Source: RGIG464 sp045643185 (GTDB lineage Bacteria; Myxococcota_A; Bradymonadia; UBA4248). Taken from it: a stretch of DNA of 31,385 bases. The stretch spans positions 1 to 31,385 of the forward strand of contig JAZUKH010000202.1 of assembly GCA_045643185.1 (NCBI GenBank), read 5' to 3'. Within the stretch, counting starts at the first letter, position 1. Each line of letters begins with the position of its first letter. A program made the translations under genes and the position numbers. This document shows positions 23,776 through 31,385 of this stretch, piece by piece. Below the pieces are notes generated by a model. It was not told the origin of the DNA. It worked only from the letters and a program-made list of their open reading frames with translations, and made no database searches.

Positions 23776-25068
23776 TTACTTGGTTGAGGGCGTCCATGAG
23801 ATGATGAGCGGATTATTGTCGTGCAGGGTAGCGATCGCGCCCGTGTGTGCCGACCAGTTTTCGCTGTTTGGCTGAGTGTAGATCGTGGCGCTGCTTTGGA
23901 TATGTGCGCGATTGAAGACGCGGTTTTGGCTGTCGACGAAGAAGGGCGGGTAATACATCCCAGCGTTGTTACTCATGAGCGTAGCGTTTGCGGTATCGAG
24001 CTGCGGGTTTTTGGCAGGTGAAGGGCCGTGAACGCCGATTCGGAAGAGGAGTCCCGTGAGCGTATTGATGGCGACGGGTGTGGACTGCCATGTGAGGTTG
24101 CCCTGGAGGCTCGTCGTGATTGGGTCTTTGGATTGCGACGTACTGAGTTGCTGTGACATGCTGACGCCCTGTTTGAGCGGGAAGATGTCGAAGTAGTCGA
24201 CGTTTCTGAGGACGACCGCGCATGATTTTGCGAGGACGTTATTGATGTTAGTGTTGTAATCGGCGTTGTGCGTGCATCGGACGAGGACATTTTCGGTGCC
24301 CATGGCCATGACGGTATAAGTCATGGCGGTGATGGGTGTGATTTTATCGCCGGTGCAGAAGGCCGCGAAACCCTGAGCTTCGGGCAGACTGAGTGACTGA
24401 TTGAGTTCGAGCGCGTTTGTTGAGGCGTCGATCGATTTCATTTTTCGGATGGAGCTTTCGTTTGTGGTCACGGCGGTGAAGCGGACGGCGCTGGCATCGC
24501 GGAAAGCCTGTAGGAAGGCCTCGTGGAAACGGGCGAGACCGGTGCCATTTTCTTCGGAGCCGGCGACGCAATTTTTGCAGTATCCGATGGGGCAGGTCAG
24601 GGTCTTGACGGTGGTGTCGGACGGATTAGCGACTTTTTGTAAGCAGTCGTTTCCCTGGAGTCCCGTGAGTGCGGTGTTATCGAACGTGACGCGTGAGCCG
24701 CTGGCACGGTCGATAAAGAAGTATCCGAAGTCGGTGATATCGCCGATAAGTGTGAGCTGCGAGAAGTGATCGCCATTAACGACGTTTCGCGAGTGTCGAA
24801 TGGATTGAAAGCTGATGTCGGAGGTGCCGTCGCCGGACCAGACCTGATAGCCGGCTCGGAAAGCGGCGCGGCCGATGTCACGCTGAATGAGCATTTCCGC
24901 GTTACGCAGGTTTGCGCGCAACTGCGTGACATCGTCTTCGTTATCGAAGTTCGAGGTGGTTCCGTTGAGGAGTGCGTAAGCGGCGATGACGACGATGGAA
25001 GTGACGAGCACGGTGATCATCATTTCGATGAGCGTGAAGCCGAGTCTGGATTTGATTGAAGTAATCAT
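23776..25068 (-). CDS. PilW-like prepilin-type minor pilin
   Basis: 430 residues from the ATG at 25068, preceded by AAGGAG. The frame stays open far upstream to 25431, but that part overlaps the PilV-like gene in another frame and is not coding. The prepilin signal is RLGFTLIEMM with cleavage after Gly10 and Glu15 at +5, followed by the hydrophobic helix VLVTSIVVIAAYALL. Its large extracellular part contains a Cys-rich patch CPIGYCKNC and further cysteines (FCTGD, VRCTHNAD, KSCAVVL), so disulfides are likely. PilW-type proteins prime pilus or pseudopilus assembly. It is larger than usual PilW (~300-370). Confidence 0.88.
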   Translation of the reverse strand: MITSIKSRLGFTLIEMMITVLVTSIVVIAAYALLNGTTSNFDNEDDVTQLRANLRNAEMLIQRDIGRAAFRAGYQVWSGDGTSDISFQSIRHSRNVVNGDHFSQLTLIGDITDFGYFFIDRASGSRVTFDNTALTGLQGNDCLQKVANPSDTTVKTLTCPIGYCKNCVAGSEENGTGLARFHEAFLQAFRDASAVRFTAVTTNESSIRKMKSIDASTNALELNQSLSLPEAQGFAAFCTGDKITPITAMTYTVMAMGTENVLVRCTHNADYNTNINNVLAKSCAVVLRNVDYFDIFPLKQGVSMSQQLSTSQSKDPITTSLQGNLTWQSTPVAINTLTGLLFRIGVHGPSPAKNPQLDTANATLMSNNAGMYYPPFFVDSQNRVFNRAHIQSSATIYTQPNSENWSAHTGAIATLHDNNPLIISWTPSTK

Positions 25069-25081
25069 GATGTTCAGCTCC

Positions 25082-25714
25082 TTAGGTGTCAGTGGTCGTC
25101 GTTTCAGAACGGGTTGCGTCGAGGCTGATGGAGAAGGGCAGGGTGATGAATTCGTATTCTTTGGCATTTTTTCGGGCATCAGCCATGTTGTCCATGTTAT
25201 CGAGCAGGGCTTTGGTGCATCCGTTGGTTGCGGCGATTTCCTGTCCATCTTTTCGCCAGTAGACGCGGAGTGCGCCGGTCTGCAAGGCGCTGTTAGCGTC
25301 ATTTCGGGAGAAGTAGCCGATGCAGTATTTGAATTTGAGGTTTGGAGCGGGTGTGCCATCGCCGGTCGGTCGTTGTCCGAGGTCATTGACGCGCGAGTAG
25401 GGGACCCAGACGCCGACTGTGGCCGTTGCAATGGAATTTAGCATGGTGTTCGTTGGGTACGTGAAGGTATTTCCACCGCCGGGTGCGGGTGTTTTGACGA
25501 CGGCTCTGGTTTCAGCTTCCATATTTGAGATGAACTGCTCGGCGAGGACGGTGCCACGGGTACGCGAGGCGGAAGTGTCGTTATTTTCCTGCGCGGTGGT
25601 GAGCATGGCGAGGACTCCGAGACAGCCGACGCCGAGGAAAGCGGCAGCGATCATGACTTCGAGCAGCGTGAAACCGGCGTGTTTAACGAGTTGATTGGTC
25701 TTTTGCACGAACAT
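25082..25714 (-). CDS. PilV-like prepilin-type minor pilin
   Basis: A 210-residue prepilin. KHAGFTLLEVMIAAAFLGVG gives cleavage after Gly14, Glu19 at +5 and a long hydrophobic helix. The motif ASRTRGTVLAEQFISNMEAE after the helix matches the PilV pattern of A..R...LAEQ. The extracellular part has one short Cys pair (YCIG and TNGCTK). AGGGAG stands upstream of the ATG. The stop is 13 bp from the PilW start. The three minor pilins are in the usual PilV-PilW-PilX order. Confidence 0.9.
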   Translation of the reverse strand: MFVQKTNQLVKHAGFTLLEVMIAAAFLGVGCLGVLAMLTTAQENNDTSASRTRGTVLAEQFISNMEAETRAVVKTPAPGGGNTFTYPTNTMLNSIATATVGVWVPYSRVNDLGQRPTGDGTPAPNLKFKYCIGYFSRNDANSALQTGALRVYWRKDGQEIAATNGCTKALLDNMDNMADARKNAKEYEFITLPFSISLDATRSETTTTDT

Positions 25715-25789
25715 GGTGAATACTCCCTACTGGATCGGAGGCAGCGCGTGAGCGCCAGAATCGGAAGTGAAACTTTGGTGTTTATTGCG

Positions 25790-26524
25790 TTAGAAAAGTT
25801 TAAAGCTTGAGCTGCTGCCCGAGCTTTTGGCTTTGCTGCCGCCTTTTTTGCCAAAGATCTTTGAGAAGAAACTTGAGTTTTCTTCAGTCTCAGGCGGCGT
25901 TTCCCACCAGGCTTCGAGTTCGTCATTGAGTGTGAAATTGTCGATGTAGTCGGCGGGGATATCTTCAGGCAAGGTGAGGTGTCGCGGATCGATCGCGACG
26001 TTGAGGTTGATGCGCCATTTTCCGTCTTCCTGGCGCATGTGTATCGTTCGTTCGTCACCCTCTAATCTGATGGTGACCTGTGCGATTTTCTGGTTATTTT
26101 TTTCCTCAATATTTTCTTTGAGGATTTTTGGTTTTTCGCCAGTTGGTGTGATGACGTCCATTAAGTGTTCCCATGGGGCTGTATTTGTATCGTTGCCATT
26201 TTCGACAATTTTGATCGAATCGGTCGTGAAATACTGTTTGAACTTGATGGTGTTGTCTTCGTAAGCGTATTCGATGGCATTTTTGAGAGCATCTTTTGGC
26301 ATACGACCGTAGAATTTGAAGAGGTAGACGGCGCCGGCGATGATGACGAGTCCTAAGACCATGATTGCGCCACGGATGAGCGTTTTGACACGTGCTTTTG
26401 CACGTTGTTCAGCCTGTTTTTTGAGTTGATCCGGAGACTGAATGCGTGGTTTTGGGGGGATTGGTGCACCAGCTTTGGAAGCTACCCCCTTGACCTGATT
26501 AACATTCACCTTTGCCTTAGCCAT
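25790..26524 (-). CDS. Single-span membrane protein of unknown function heading the pilin operon
   Basis: A 244-residue protein. A basic cytoplasmic N-terminus (1-48) leads to one transmembrane helix (~50-70, IRGAIMVLGLVIIAGAVYLF). The outside domain resembles small NTF2/DUF4878-like folds: KDALKNAIEYAYEDNTIKFKQ, then strands ending in HMRQEDGKWRIN. The tail is Ser/Lys-rich. A GTGGAG Shine-Dalgarno and a good promoter precede it. The gap to the PilV-like gene is 75 bp, so it may be in the same transcript. I do not recognise a named family. Confidence 0.75.
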   Translation of the reverse strand: MAKAKVNVNQVKGVASKAGAPIPPKPRIQSPDQLKKQAEQRAKARVKTLIRGAIMVLGLVIIAGAVYLFKFYGRMPKDALKNAIEYAYEDNTIKFKQYFTTDSIKIVENGNDTNTAPWEHLMDVITPTGEKPKILKENIEEKNNQKIAQVTIRLEGDERTIHMRQEDGKWRINLNVAIDPRHLTLPEDIPADYIDNFTLNDELEAWWETPPETEENSSFFSKIFGKKGGSKAKSSGSSSSFKLF

Positions 26525-26570
26525 ATTTTACTCCACGTTAGTCATTTTGGCGGCGAATACACCTCTTATA

Positions 26571-26599
26571 ATTCTATCAGTTTCCCGACTCTATCGCAA
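26571..26599 (-). promoter_or_regulatory. Sigma-70 type promoter for the 26524-23134 unit
   Basis: On the minus strand TTGCGA (-35, 26599-26594) and TAGAAT (-10, 26576-26571) are separated by exactly 17 bp. The start site would be near 26564, about 40 bp before the ATG at 26524. This is the best consensus-like promoter I found in the window. Confidence 0.55.
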
Positions 26600-26744
26600 A
26601 GTTATTGCGCGTTTTTACCTTATTAAAGTAATGTTTTGGGAAAGTAAGATATAAGGTTATATTTGGCAGTTAATAACTTCTTATCTGATTTTCTGGTTGA
26701 TCGACTGGAAAACACGATAATTTGAGGAGATTTGGGGAGACAAT

Positions 26745-29700
26745 ATGACAAAACGTTTGTTTATTTTTTCGTTTCTTTGTTCAGCGTTTGCTTTTGGATG
26801 CACGGACGATACGATCAAAATCGGTGGGGCTTGCCTAGATGAAAACTGTGAGAACACGTGTGACGGTGACGACTGTGAGGACGAGTCCAGTGTTTGTGGT
26901 GACGGCGTGGTCAGTGGACGGGAAGCCTGCGATGAAGGAACGGCGCACAGCCAAGGCTGCGCGAAAGACTGTATGTCGATCACCGCAGGCTGGGAATGCA
27001 AGACGCCGGGCAAAAAGTGTACGAAACTTAAGTGCGGTAACGGCGAACTCGACGCGGGCGAAGTTTGTGACGAGGGGCAGACGCCCACGGATGGCTGTGT
27101 GGAAAACTGCACGAAGATCACCGAAGGCTGGACGTGCGACAGAGTGGGTGAAGCGTGTGTCGGTCCGTTCTGCGGCGACGGCGTGGTGAACGAAGGCGAA
27201 GCCTGTGACAAGGGTGAACGTAACTCGAAGTCGAGCTATGGTCGCAAAGGCGAGTGCCGTGATAATTGCACATGGATGCCGTACTGCGGCGACGGTGTGC
27301 CCAATTATGACAAAGAAATGTGCGACGTTGGGGCCGACGCGCTTCCCTCCGGTTCGCCCGAAATGGAGACGGGTTACAACCTCTGTGACGAGTTTTGTCG
27401 ATTTTCGAAGTTTTATTGCGGTGACAAGCAGATCACGAACGAGGAACGCTGCGATGACGGCAACTCGGTCGGCGGTGACGGTTGTTCGGCAGACTGTCAG
27501 ATCGAACAAGGCTTTTACTGCGTGACACCGGGTGAAGCGTGTATTCAGTTCAAATGCGGTAACGGCATTTTGGATGATAAGGAAACGTGTGACGACGGCA
27601 ACCGCGTCGATGGCGACGGCTGTTCGACCGCCTGTCAGCGCGAAGATGGCTGGGACTGCGTGACGCCGGGCGAAGCGTGCGTCGAGATCACGTGCGACAG
27701 CGCGACGGGTAAGACTTGCGATGACGGCAACCGCGTCGACGGTGACGGCTGCTCGTCGAAGTGCCAGATCGAGAAGGGGTGGATCTGTCCTGACTCGGTG
27801 AAGTGCTACGTCGCCGGTTGCGGCGACGGCGTGGCTGTTGGCACCGAGGAGTGCGATGACGGCAACTCGGTCGCGGGGGATGGCTGCAACGCTTATTGTC
27901 GCCTTGAAAGCGGTTTTGTTTGTCCTGACGGTGGCGGTAAATGTCACTCGACCGTGTGCGGCGACGGCGTCGTCGAAGGGGATGAGACCTGTGACGAAGG
28001 CACGCTCACGACGCCCGCAAACAAGACGTCCGGCTGCGTCGAGTGCCGTACTCAGATCGGTTGGCAGTGCAAAACGCCAGGTGCGTCATGCACCAACGAC
28101 GCCAGTTGTGGCAACGGCATTCTGGAAGGTGCCGAAGAGTGCGACGAAGGCGATCATACCACGGCCGGGTGCGTCGGGTGCCTCATCACGACGGGCTGGC
28201 GCTGTCCGACGGTCGGCGCTGCATGCATCCAGGGCAAGTGCGGTGATGGCGAGCTCGACAAGGGCGAAGCCTGCGACGACGGTAACTACGAAGCGGGCGA
28301 CGGCTGCGACCCCGTCTGTAAGCACGAAGCCATTTTCACCTGCGGTAAAGACGGCTCGTGTCGCCCGGTCTGCGGCGACGACGTTACGATGTGGATGATC
28401 GACCCCGAAGTGCGCGAGGAGTGCGATGACGGCAACACCGTGTCGGGCGACGGCTGCTCCAGCGACTGTAAGGTCGAAACCGGTTGGGAATGTACCGACT
28501 TCGAAGCCCCCATGCCCGATTACATCGAAGTGCCTGCAAACTACTACGACTTCGTCAATTATACCCATTCGGGCTCTGGGGACGGGTTTATTTCCCAGGC
28601 CTTTTATAACAGCCTTGTAAAAATGGATAAAGAATGTTCGGGCCGTATGGATGTTGGTAAGGGCTTTCCGGATTTTCAGCGATGGGGCGGCTCCGGCTGC
28701 GATGGTATGGTCAAGCCCATGCTCGACAGCGATGGCAAGCCGGTGCTCAACTCCATCAATACGGCTTGCACGAATAGCCCCGCGTCTAGCCCAAACGTCA
28801 AAGATCATCTCTCTTGCGGGCGTACGTTCCACTACTGGTATCGTTACGAACCGGGCATCAACCGCGTGGTTCACTCCAGACTCATGATGTTCCTTAAAGA
28901 TAGAGATAAGAGCATGTATCAGTTCTATTCGGCCGTGCCATGCTCTGACTTCGCTTGTAATGAGGGAGCAATATGGGCCAAAACCACGAAGGGCGAACCG
29001 ATGCCGTTGGATAACTTTGTGCCGATCAATAAGGACGGTTACTGCGAAGCGCCGAACACGATTCCGTCCCCCTGCTCCGCCAACGATGAGGGCGGCTTCA
29101 CGACCGAGATCACGACCTACTTCATGTATCGCGGCGGTGAGGAGTTGGAATTCCATGGCAACGATGACGTGTGGGTGTTCCTGAACAACCATTTGTTCGT
29201 CGATCTTGGCGGTATGCAGGCGAGCCGTGACAAGAAGGGTATTTTGGCGGCCGAACCGTTTGGCGATACGGGACGCGTCTATGACAAGCGCTACGATGTC
29301 TATCAGGGCGGTGTTTATGCCGTCAAACTGTTCAATGCCGAGCGCATGATGTCGGGTTCTTCGTTCCAGTTGTCGTTGAGCGGCTTCGTGAATGCTGGTC
29401 ACGCGAAATGCGAGGCGACCTGCGGCGACGGCATCATGGTCGGTCCCGAAGAGTGCGACATCAAGGGGCACGTGGACGACGAAGAAGCGCATAAAGCCGG
29501 CTGCGTTCACTGCGTCAAGACGCCGTATTGCCCCAATGGCGTGCGCGAAGGCTCCGAGGAATGCGACGGCGAGGCCTGGTGCTCCGATACGTGTAAATTC
29601 ACCGACAGTACGTGTGGCGATGGCACTGTGGAAGGACACGAACAGTGCGACGAGGGCGCTAACAACGGTCAGCCTGGCGCCACGTGCGCGATCAACTGCA

Positions 29701-30128
29701 TGAAGATCGGTTGCGGCAACGGTATTGTGGAAGCCAGTGAAGCCTGTGACGACGGTAACGAAGTCAACGACGATAACTGCTCGAATGCGTGCCAGCGTCC
29801 GAAATGCGGTGACAACATCGTTCAGGCGTGGATGGGCGAAGTCTGTGACGACGGTGTCAATGACGGCAACTACAACGGCTGCGGCCTCGGTTGCACCTAC
29901 CTCACGCCGCGTTGTGGCGATGCCATCATCCAGACTGATGAAGGCGAACAATGTGACCTCGGTTCGGCCAAAAATACCGGTGATTACGGCACCTGTACGC
30001 CTGATTGCCAGATGACCGATCGTTGCGGCGACGGCAAGCTGCAACCCGAATTCGAAAATTGCGATGACGGCGAATTGAACGGCGAACCCGGTCATTGCCC
30101 CAAGAATTGCGTTTATGTCGTTTACTAA
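26745..30128 (+). CDS. Giant lipoprotein: DUF4215 cysteine-rich repeats with a central fibro-slime domain
   Basis: A 1127-residue surface lipoprotein; signal peptide ends FAFGC with Cys19. Residues ~50-585 hold many units of the Myxococcus cysteine-rich repeat (DUF4215/TIGR02232), pattern CGDGVV..GEECDDGN..DGDGC...C, each likely closed by disulfides and often Ca-binding. Residues ~587-882 are a fibro-slime (TIGR02148/PA14-related) domain with EFHGNDDVWVFLNNHLFVDLGGMQ. More DUF4215 units follow to the end (CGDGKLQPEFENCDDG). In slime molds fibro-slime proteins are extracellular matrix components; an adhesion or matrix role is inferred. GGGGAGA precedes the ATG. Its codon use is more G+C-rich than the neighbours. 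gmd follows on the same strand 46 bp downstream. Confidence 0.94.
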   Translation: MTKRLFIFSFLCSAFAFGCTDDTIKIGGACLDENCENTCDGDDCEDESSVCGDGVVSGREACDEGTAHSQGCAKDCMSITAGWECKTPGKKCTKLKCGNGELDAGEVCDEGQTPTDGCVENCTKITEGWTCDRVGEACVGPFCGDGVVNEGEACDKGERNSKSSYGRKGECRDNCTWMPYCGDGVPNYDKEMCDVGADALPSGSPEMETGYNLCDEFCRFSKFYCGDKQITNEERCDDGNSVGGDGCSADCQIEQGFYCVTPGEACIQFKCGNGILDDKETCDDGNRVDGDGCSTACQREDGWDCVTPGEACVEITCDSATGKTCDDGNRVDGDGCSSKCQIEKGWICPDSVKCYVAGCGDGVAVGTEECDDGNSVAGDGCNAYCRLESGFVCPDGGGKCHSTVCGDGVVEGDETCDEGTLTTPANKTSGCVECRTQIGWQCKTPGASCTNDASCGNGILEGAEECDEGDHTTAGCVGCLITTGWRCPTVGAACIQGKCGDGELDKGEACDDGNYEAGDGCDPVCKHEAIFTCGKDGSCRPVCGDDVTMWMIDPEVREECDDGNTVSGDGCSSDCKVETGWECTDFEAPMPDYIEVPANYYDFVNYTHSGSGDGFISQAFYNSLVKMDKECSGRMDVGKGFPDFQRWGGSGCDGMVKPMLDSDGKPVLNSINTACTNSPASSPNVKDHLSCGRTFHYWYRYEPGINRVVHSRLMMFLKDRDKSMYQFYSAVPCSDFACNEGAIWAKTTKGEPMPLDNFVPINKDGYCEAPNTIPSPCSANDEGGFTTEITTYFMYRGGEELEFHGNDDVWVFLNNHLFVDLGGMQASRDKKGILAAEPFGDTGRVYDKRYDVYQGGVYAVKLFNAERMMSGSSFQLSLSGFVNAGHAKCEATCGDGIMVGPEECDIKGHVDDEEAHKAGCVHCVKTPYCPNGVREGSEECDGEAWCSDTCKFTDSTCGDGTVEGHEQCDEGANNGQPGATCAINCMKIGCGNGIVEASEACDDGNEVNDDNCSNACQRPKCGDNIVQAWMGEVCDDGVNDGNYNGCGLGCTYLTPRCGDAIIQTDEGEQCDLGSAKNTGDYGTCTPDCQMTDRCGDGKLQPEFENCDDGELNGEPGHCPKNCVYVVY

Positions 30129-30174
30129 ATGATCGTCTAAATTATAATTTCAAAACACAATTAAAGGATATTCA

Positions 30175-31266
30175 ATGTTCAAAAAAGCGCTGATCACCGG
30201 TGTTACAGGTCAGGACGGCTCGTATTTAGCCGAATTTTTGCTTCAAAAAGGTTATGAAGTCTATGGCATGATCCGACGTTCCTCTGTGGATTATCGCGAA
30301 CGCATTGCGCACTTGGAAGGTGAGCCGCATTTCCATTTGAAATATGGCGATATGGGCGATTCCATCAGCCTCGTAAAACTGATCGCCGAGATACGCCCGG
30401 ACGAGATCTACAATTTGGCTGCACAAAGCCACGTTCAGGTCTCTTTCGATGTGCCGGAATACACGGCCGATGTCGTGGCCGTCGGCGTTTTGCGCGTACT
30501 GGAAGCCGTTCGCGTCTGTGGGCTCGAAAAAACCTGTCGCATCTATCAGGCAAGTACGAGCGAATTGTTCGGTAAATGTGAAACGGTGCCACAGAATGAA
30601 AAAACACCGTTCGTGCCTTATTCACCCTATGCCGTGGCCAAACAATACGGATTTTGGATCGTCAAAGAATATCGCGAAGCCTACCAGATGTTCTGCTGTT
30701 CCGGAATCTTGTTCAATCATGAGTCGGAACGCCGCGGCGAGACGTTTGTGACGCGCAAGATCACCTTGGCGGCCGCACGCATCGCTCAGGGCAAACAGGA
30801 TAAACTCTATTTGGGCAACCTGTCATCGTTGCGTGACTGGGGATATGCTAAAGACTATGTCGAGTGCATGTGGATGATCCTGCAGCACGATCACCCAGAC
30901 GATTTCGTCATTGCGACCGGTGTTCAGCACTCCGTTCGCGAATTCGCCACACTGGCGTTTCACGAGGCTGGTATCGAACTCGCCTGGCAAGGGCAGGGCA
31001 TCGACGAAAAAGGTATCGACAAAGCTACTGGCCGTGTTCTCGTCGAGGTCAGCAGCGACTTTTATCGACCGACTGATGTCGTTAACCTCTGGGGGGATCC
31101 CACAAAGGCCAAAAATGAACTCGGTTGGAATCCCGAAAAAACAAGTTTTGAAGAACTCGTTCGACGTATGGTCAAGCATGATATGGAAAAAGTCGCCGTC
31201 GAACGCGCCGGTGAACGCATTAAAATGAATTTGGAAGAGTATTTGGAAAAAGGCGTTGTGAAATAG
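30175..31266 (+). CDS. gmd: GDP-mannose 4,6-dehydratase
   Basis: A 363-residue extended SDR enzyme converting GDP-D-mannose to GDP-4-keto-6-deoxy-D-mannose, the precursor of GDP-fucose, GDP-rhamnose and related sugars of LPS or exopolysaccharide. The NADP-binding motif is TGVTGQDGSYL (8-18), with RRSS at 34-37. The catalytic Ser/Thr-Glu is in ASTSELFG (Thr128, Glu130), and YSPYAVAKQYG carries Tyr152 and Lys156. The substrate loop LFNHESERRGETFVTRKIT is intact. AAAGGA precedes the ATG. The partner reductase (fcl or rmd) is not in the window and may lie beyond the tandem array on the right. Confidence 0.96.
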   Translation: MFKKALITGVTGQDGSYLAEFLLQKGYEVYGMIRRSSVDYRERIAHLEGEPHFHLKYGDMGDSISLVKLIAEIRPDEIYNLAAQSHVQVSFDVPEYTADVVAVGVLRVLEAVRVCGLEKTCRIYQASTSELFGKCETVPQNEKTPFVPYSPYAVAKQYGFWIVKEYREAYQMFCCSGILFNHESERRGETFVTRKITLAAARIAQGKQDKLYLGNLSSLRDWGYAKDYVECMWMILQHDHPDDFVIATGVQHSVREFATLAFHEAGIELAWQGQGIDEKGIDKATGRVLVEVSSDFYRPTDVVNLWGDPTKAKNELGWNPEKTSFEELVRRMVKHDMEKVAVERAGERIKMNLEEYLEKGVVK

Positions 31267-31267
31267 T

Positions 31268-31385
31268 TTAGTGGTTAGTGGTTAGTGGTTAGTGGTTAGT
31301 GGTTAGTGGTTAGTGGTTAGTGGTTAGTGGTTAGTGGTTAGTGGTTAGTGGTTAGTGGTTAGTGGTTAGTGGTTAGTGGTTAGTG
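31268..31385. repeat. Heptanucleotide tandem array (TTAGTGG)n
   Basis: Sixteen perfect TTAGTGG units plus six bases of a seventeenth run from one base after the gmd stop to the window edge. The true length is unknown because the array is cut off. It resembles short heptanucleotide repeat arrays described in cyanobacteria. No spacers are present, so it is not a CRISPR. Confidence 0.95.

Noticed and set aside
25069..25431. N-terminal extension of the PilW-like frame by 121 codons
   Set aside because: It overlaps the PilV-like gene in another frame. The prepilin leader and the AAGGAG site place the true start at 25068.
28086..30095. Antisense open frame of 669 codons inside the DUF4215 gene, and a 370-codon one at 26835-27947
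   Set aside because: They arise because the repeated Cys/Asp/Gly codons of the sense gene contain no stop in the opposite frame. The predicted proteins are low-complexity Ala/Val/Thr/Arg strings with no recognisable domain or Shine-Dalgarno.
31268..31385. CRISPR array or telomere-like repeat at the right edge
   Set aside because: The units are contiguous 7-mers with no spacers, and there is no cas gene or sign of a chromosome end; a simple tandem repeat explains it.

Overview
The window looks like chromosomal DNA of a Myxococcota/Bradymonadota-type (former Deltaproteobacteria) Gram-negative bacterium of moderate G+C. That placement is inferred from gene content: a large lipoprotein made of DUF4215-type cysteine-rich repeats around a fibro-slime domain, a PknB-like Ser/Thr kinase with a PEGA tail, an AAA_16-TPR giant, a zinc-ribbon rhomboid and many lipoproteins. 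No phylogenetic test could be run.

Layout. 1-304: 3' end of 23S rRNA, a complete 5S rRNA and its T-tract. 305-667: gene-free, packed with direct repeats and hairpins. 668-3901 (-): AAA_16/TPR ATPase. 4198-5652 (+): patatin-like phospholipase. 5661-9203 (-): a probable cell-envelope unit read amidase, CcmC-like protein, Ser/Thr kinase, ExbD-like lipoprotein. 9423-10953 (+): a small unknown protein with a structured leader, then a rhomboid protease. 10966-11400 (-): unknown. 11627-13524 (+): possible leader peptide/attenuator, APC amino-acid permease, SEC-C membrane protein. 13612-16869 (-): orphan IS3 OrfA-like protein, TsaD, and a Cys-rich lipoprotein with a ComEC-like metallo-beta-lactamase domain. 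17163-20715 (+): MltD-type lytic transglycosylase with LysM repeats, then an AT-rich AAA-ATPase/PD-(D/E)XK gene. 20805-22991 (-): Gln-rich membrane protein. 23134-26524 (-): minor-pilin operon (membrane protein, PilV-, PilW- and PilX-like). 26745-30128 (+): 1127-residue DUF4215/fibro-slime lipoprotein. 30175-31266 (+): GDP-mannose 4,6-dehydratase. 31268-31385: heptanucleotide tandem array running off the window.

The gene set is mostly housekeeping and cell-envelope: peptidoglycan remodelling (amidase, MltD), lipoproteins, pilus assembly, sugar-nucleotide synthesis and signalling. No complete mobile element, phage, CRISPR array or recognised defence island was found.

The most unusual signal is non-coding. 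Seven hairpins at five intergenic sites share one architecture: lower stem, a single unpaired G, TAT, upper stem, ATA, lower stem. The stem sequences differ between copies but change in a compensatory way. Three copies sit in a longer element with a GTAG head and a second G/C-run hairpin. This resembles a REP-like family. Second is a possible ribosome-mediated attenuator in front of the amino-acid permease, with two Arg codons and the leader stop codon lying inside a small terminator.
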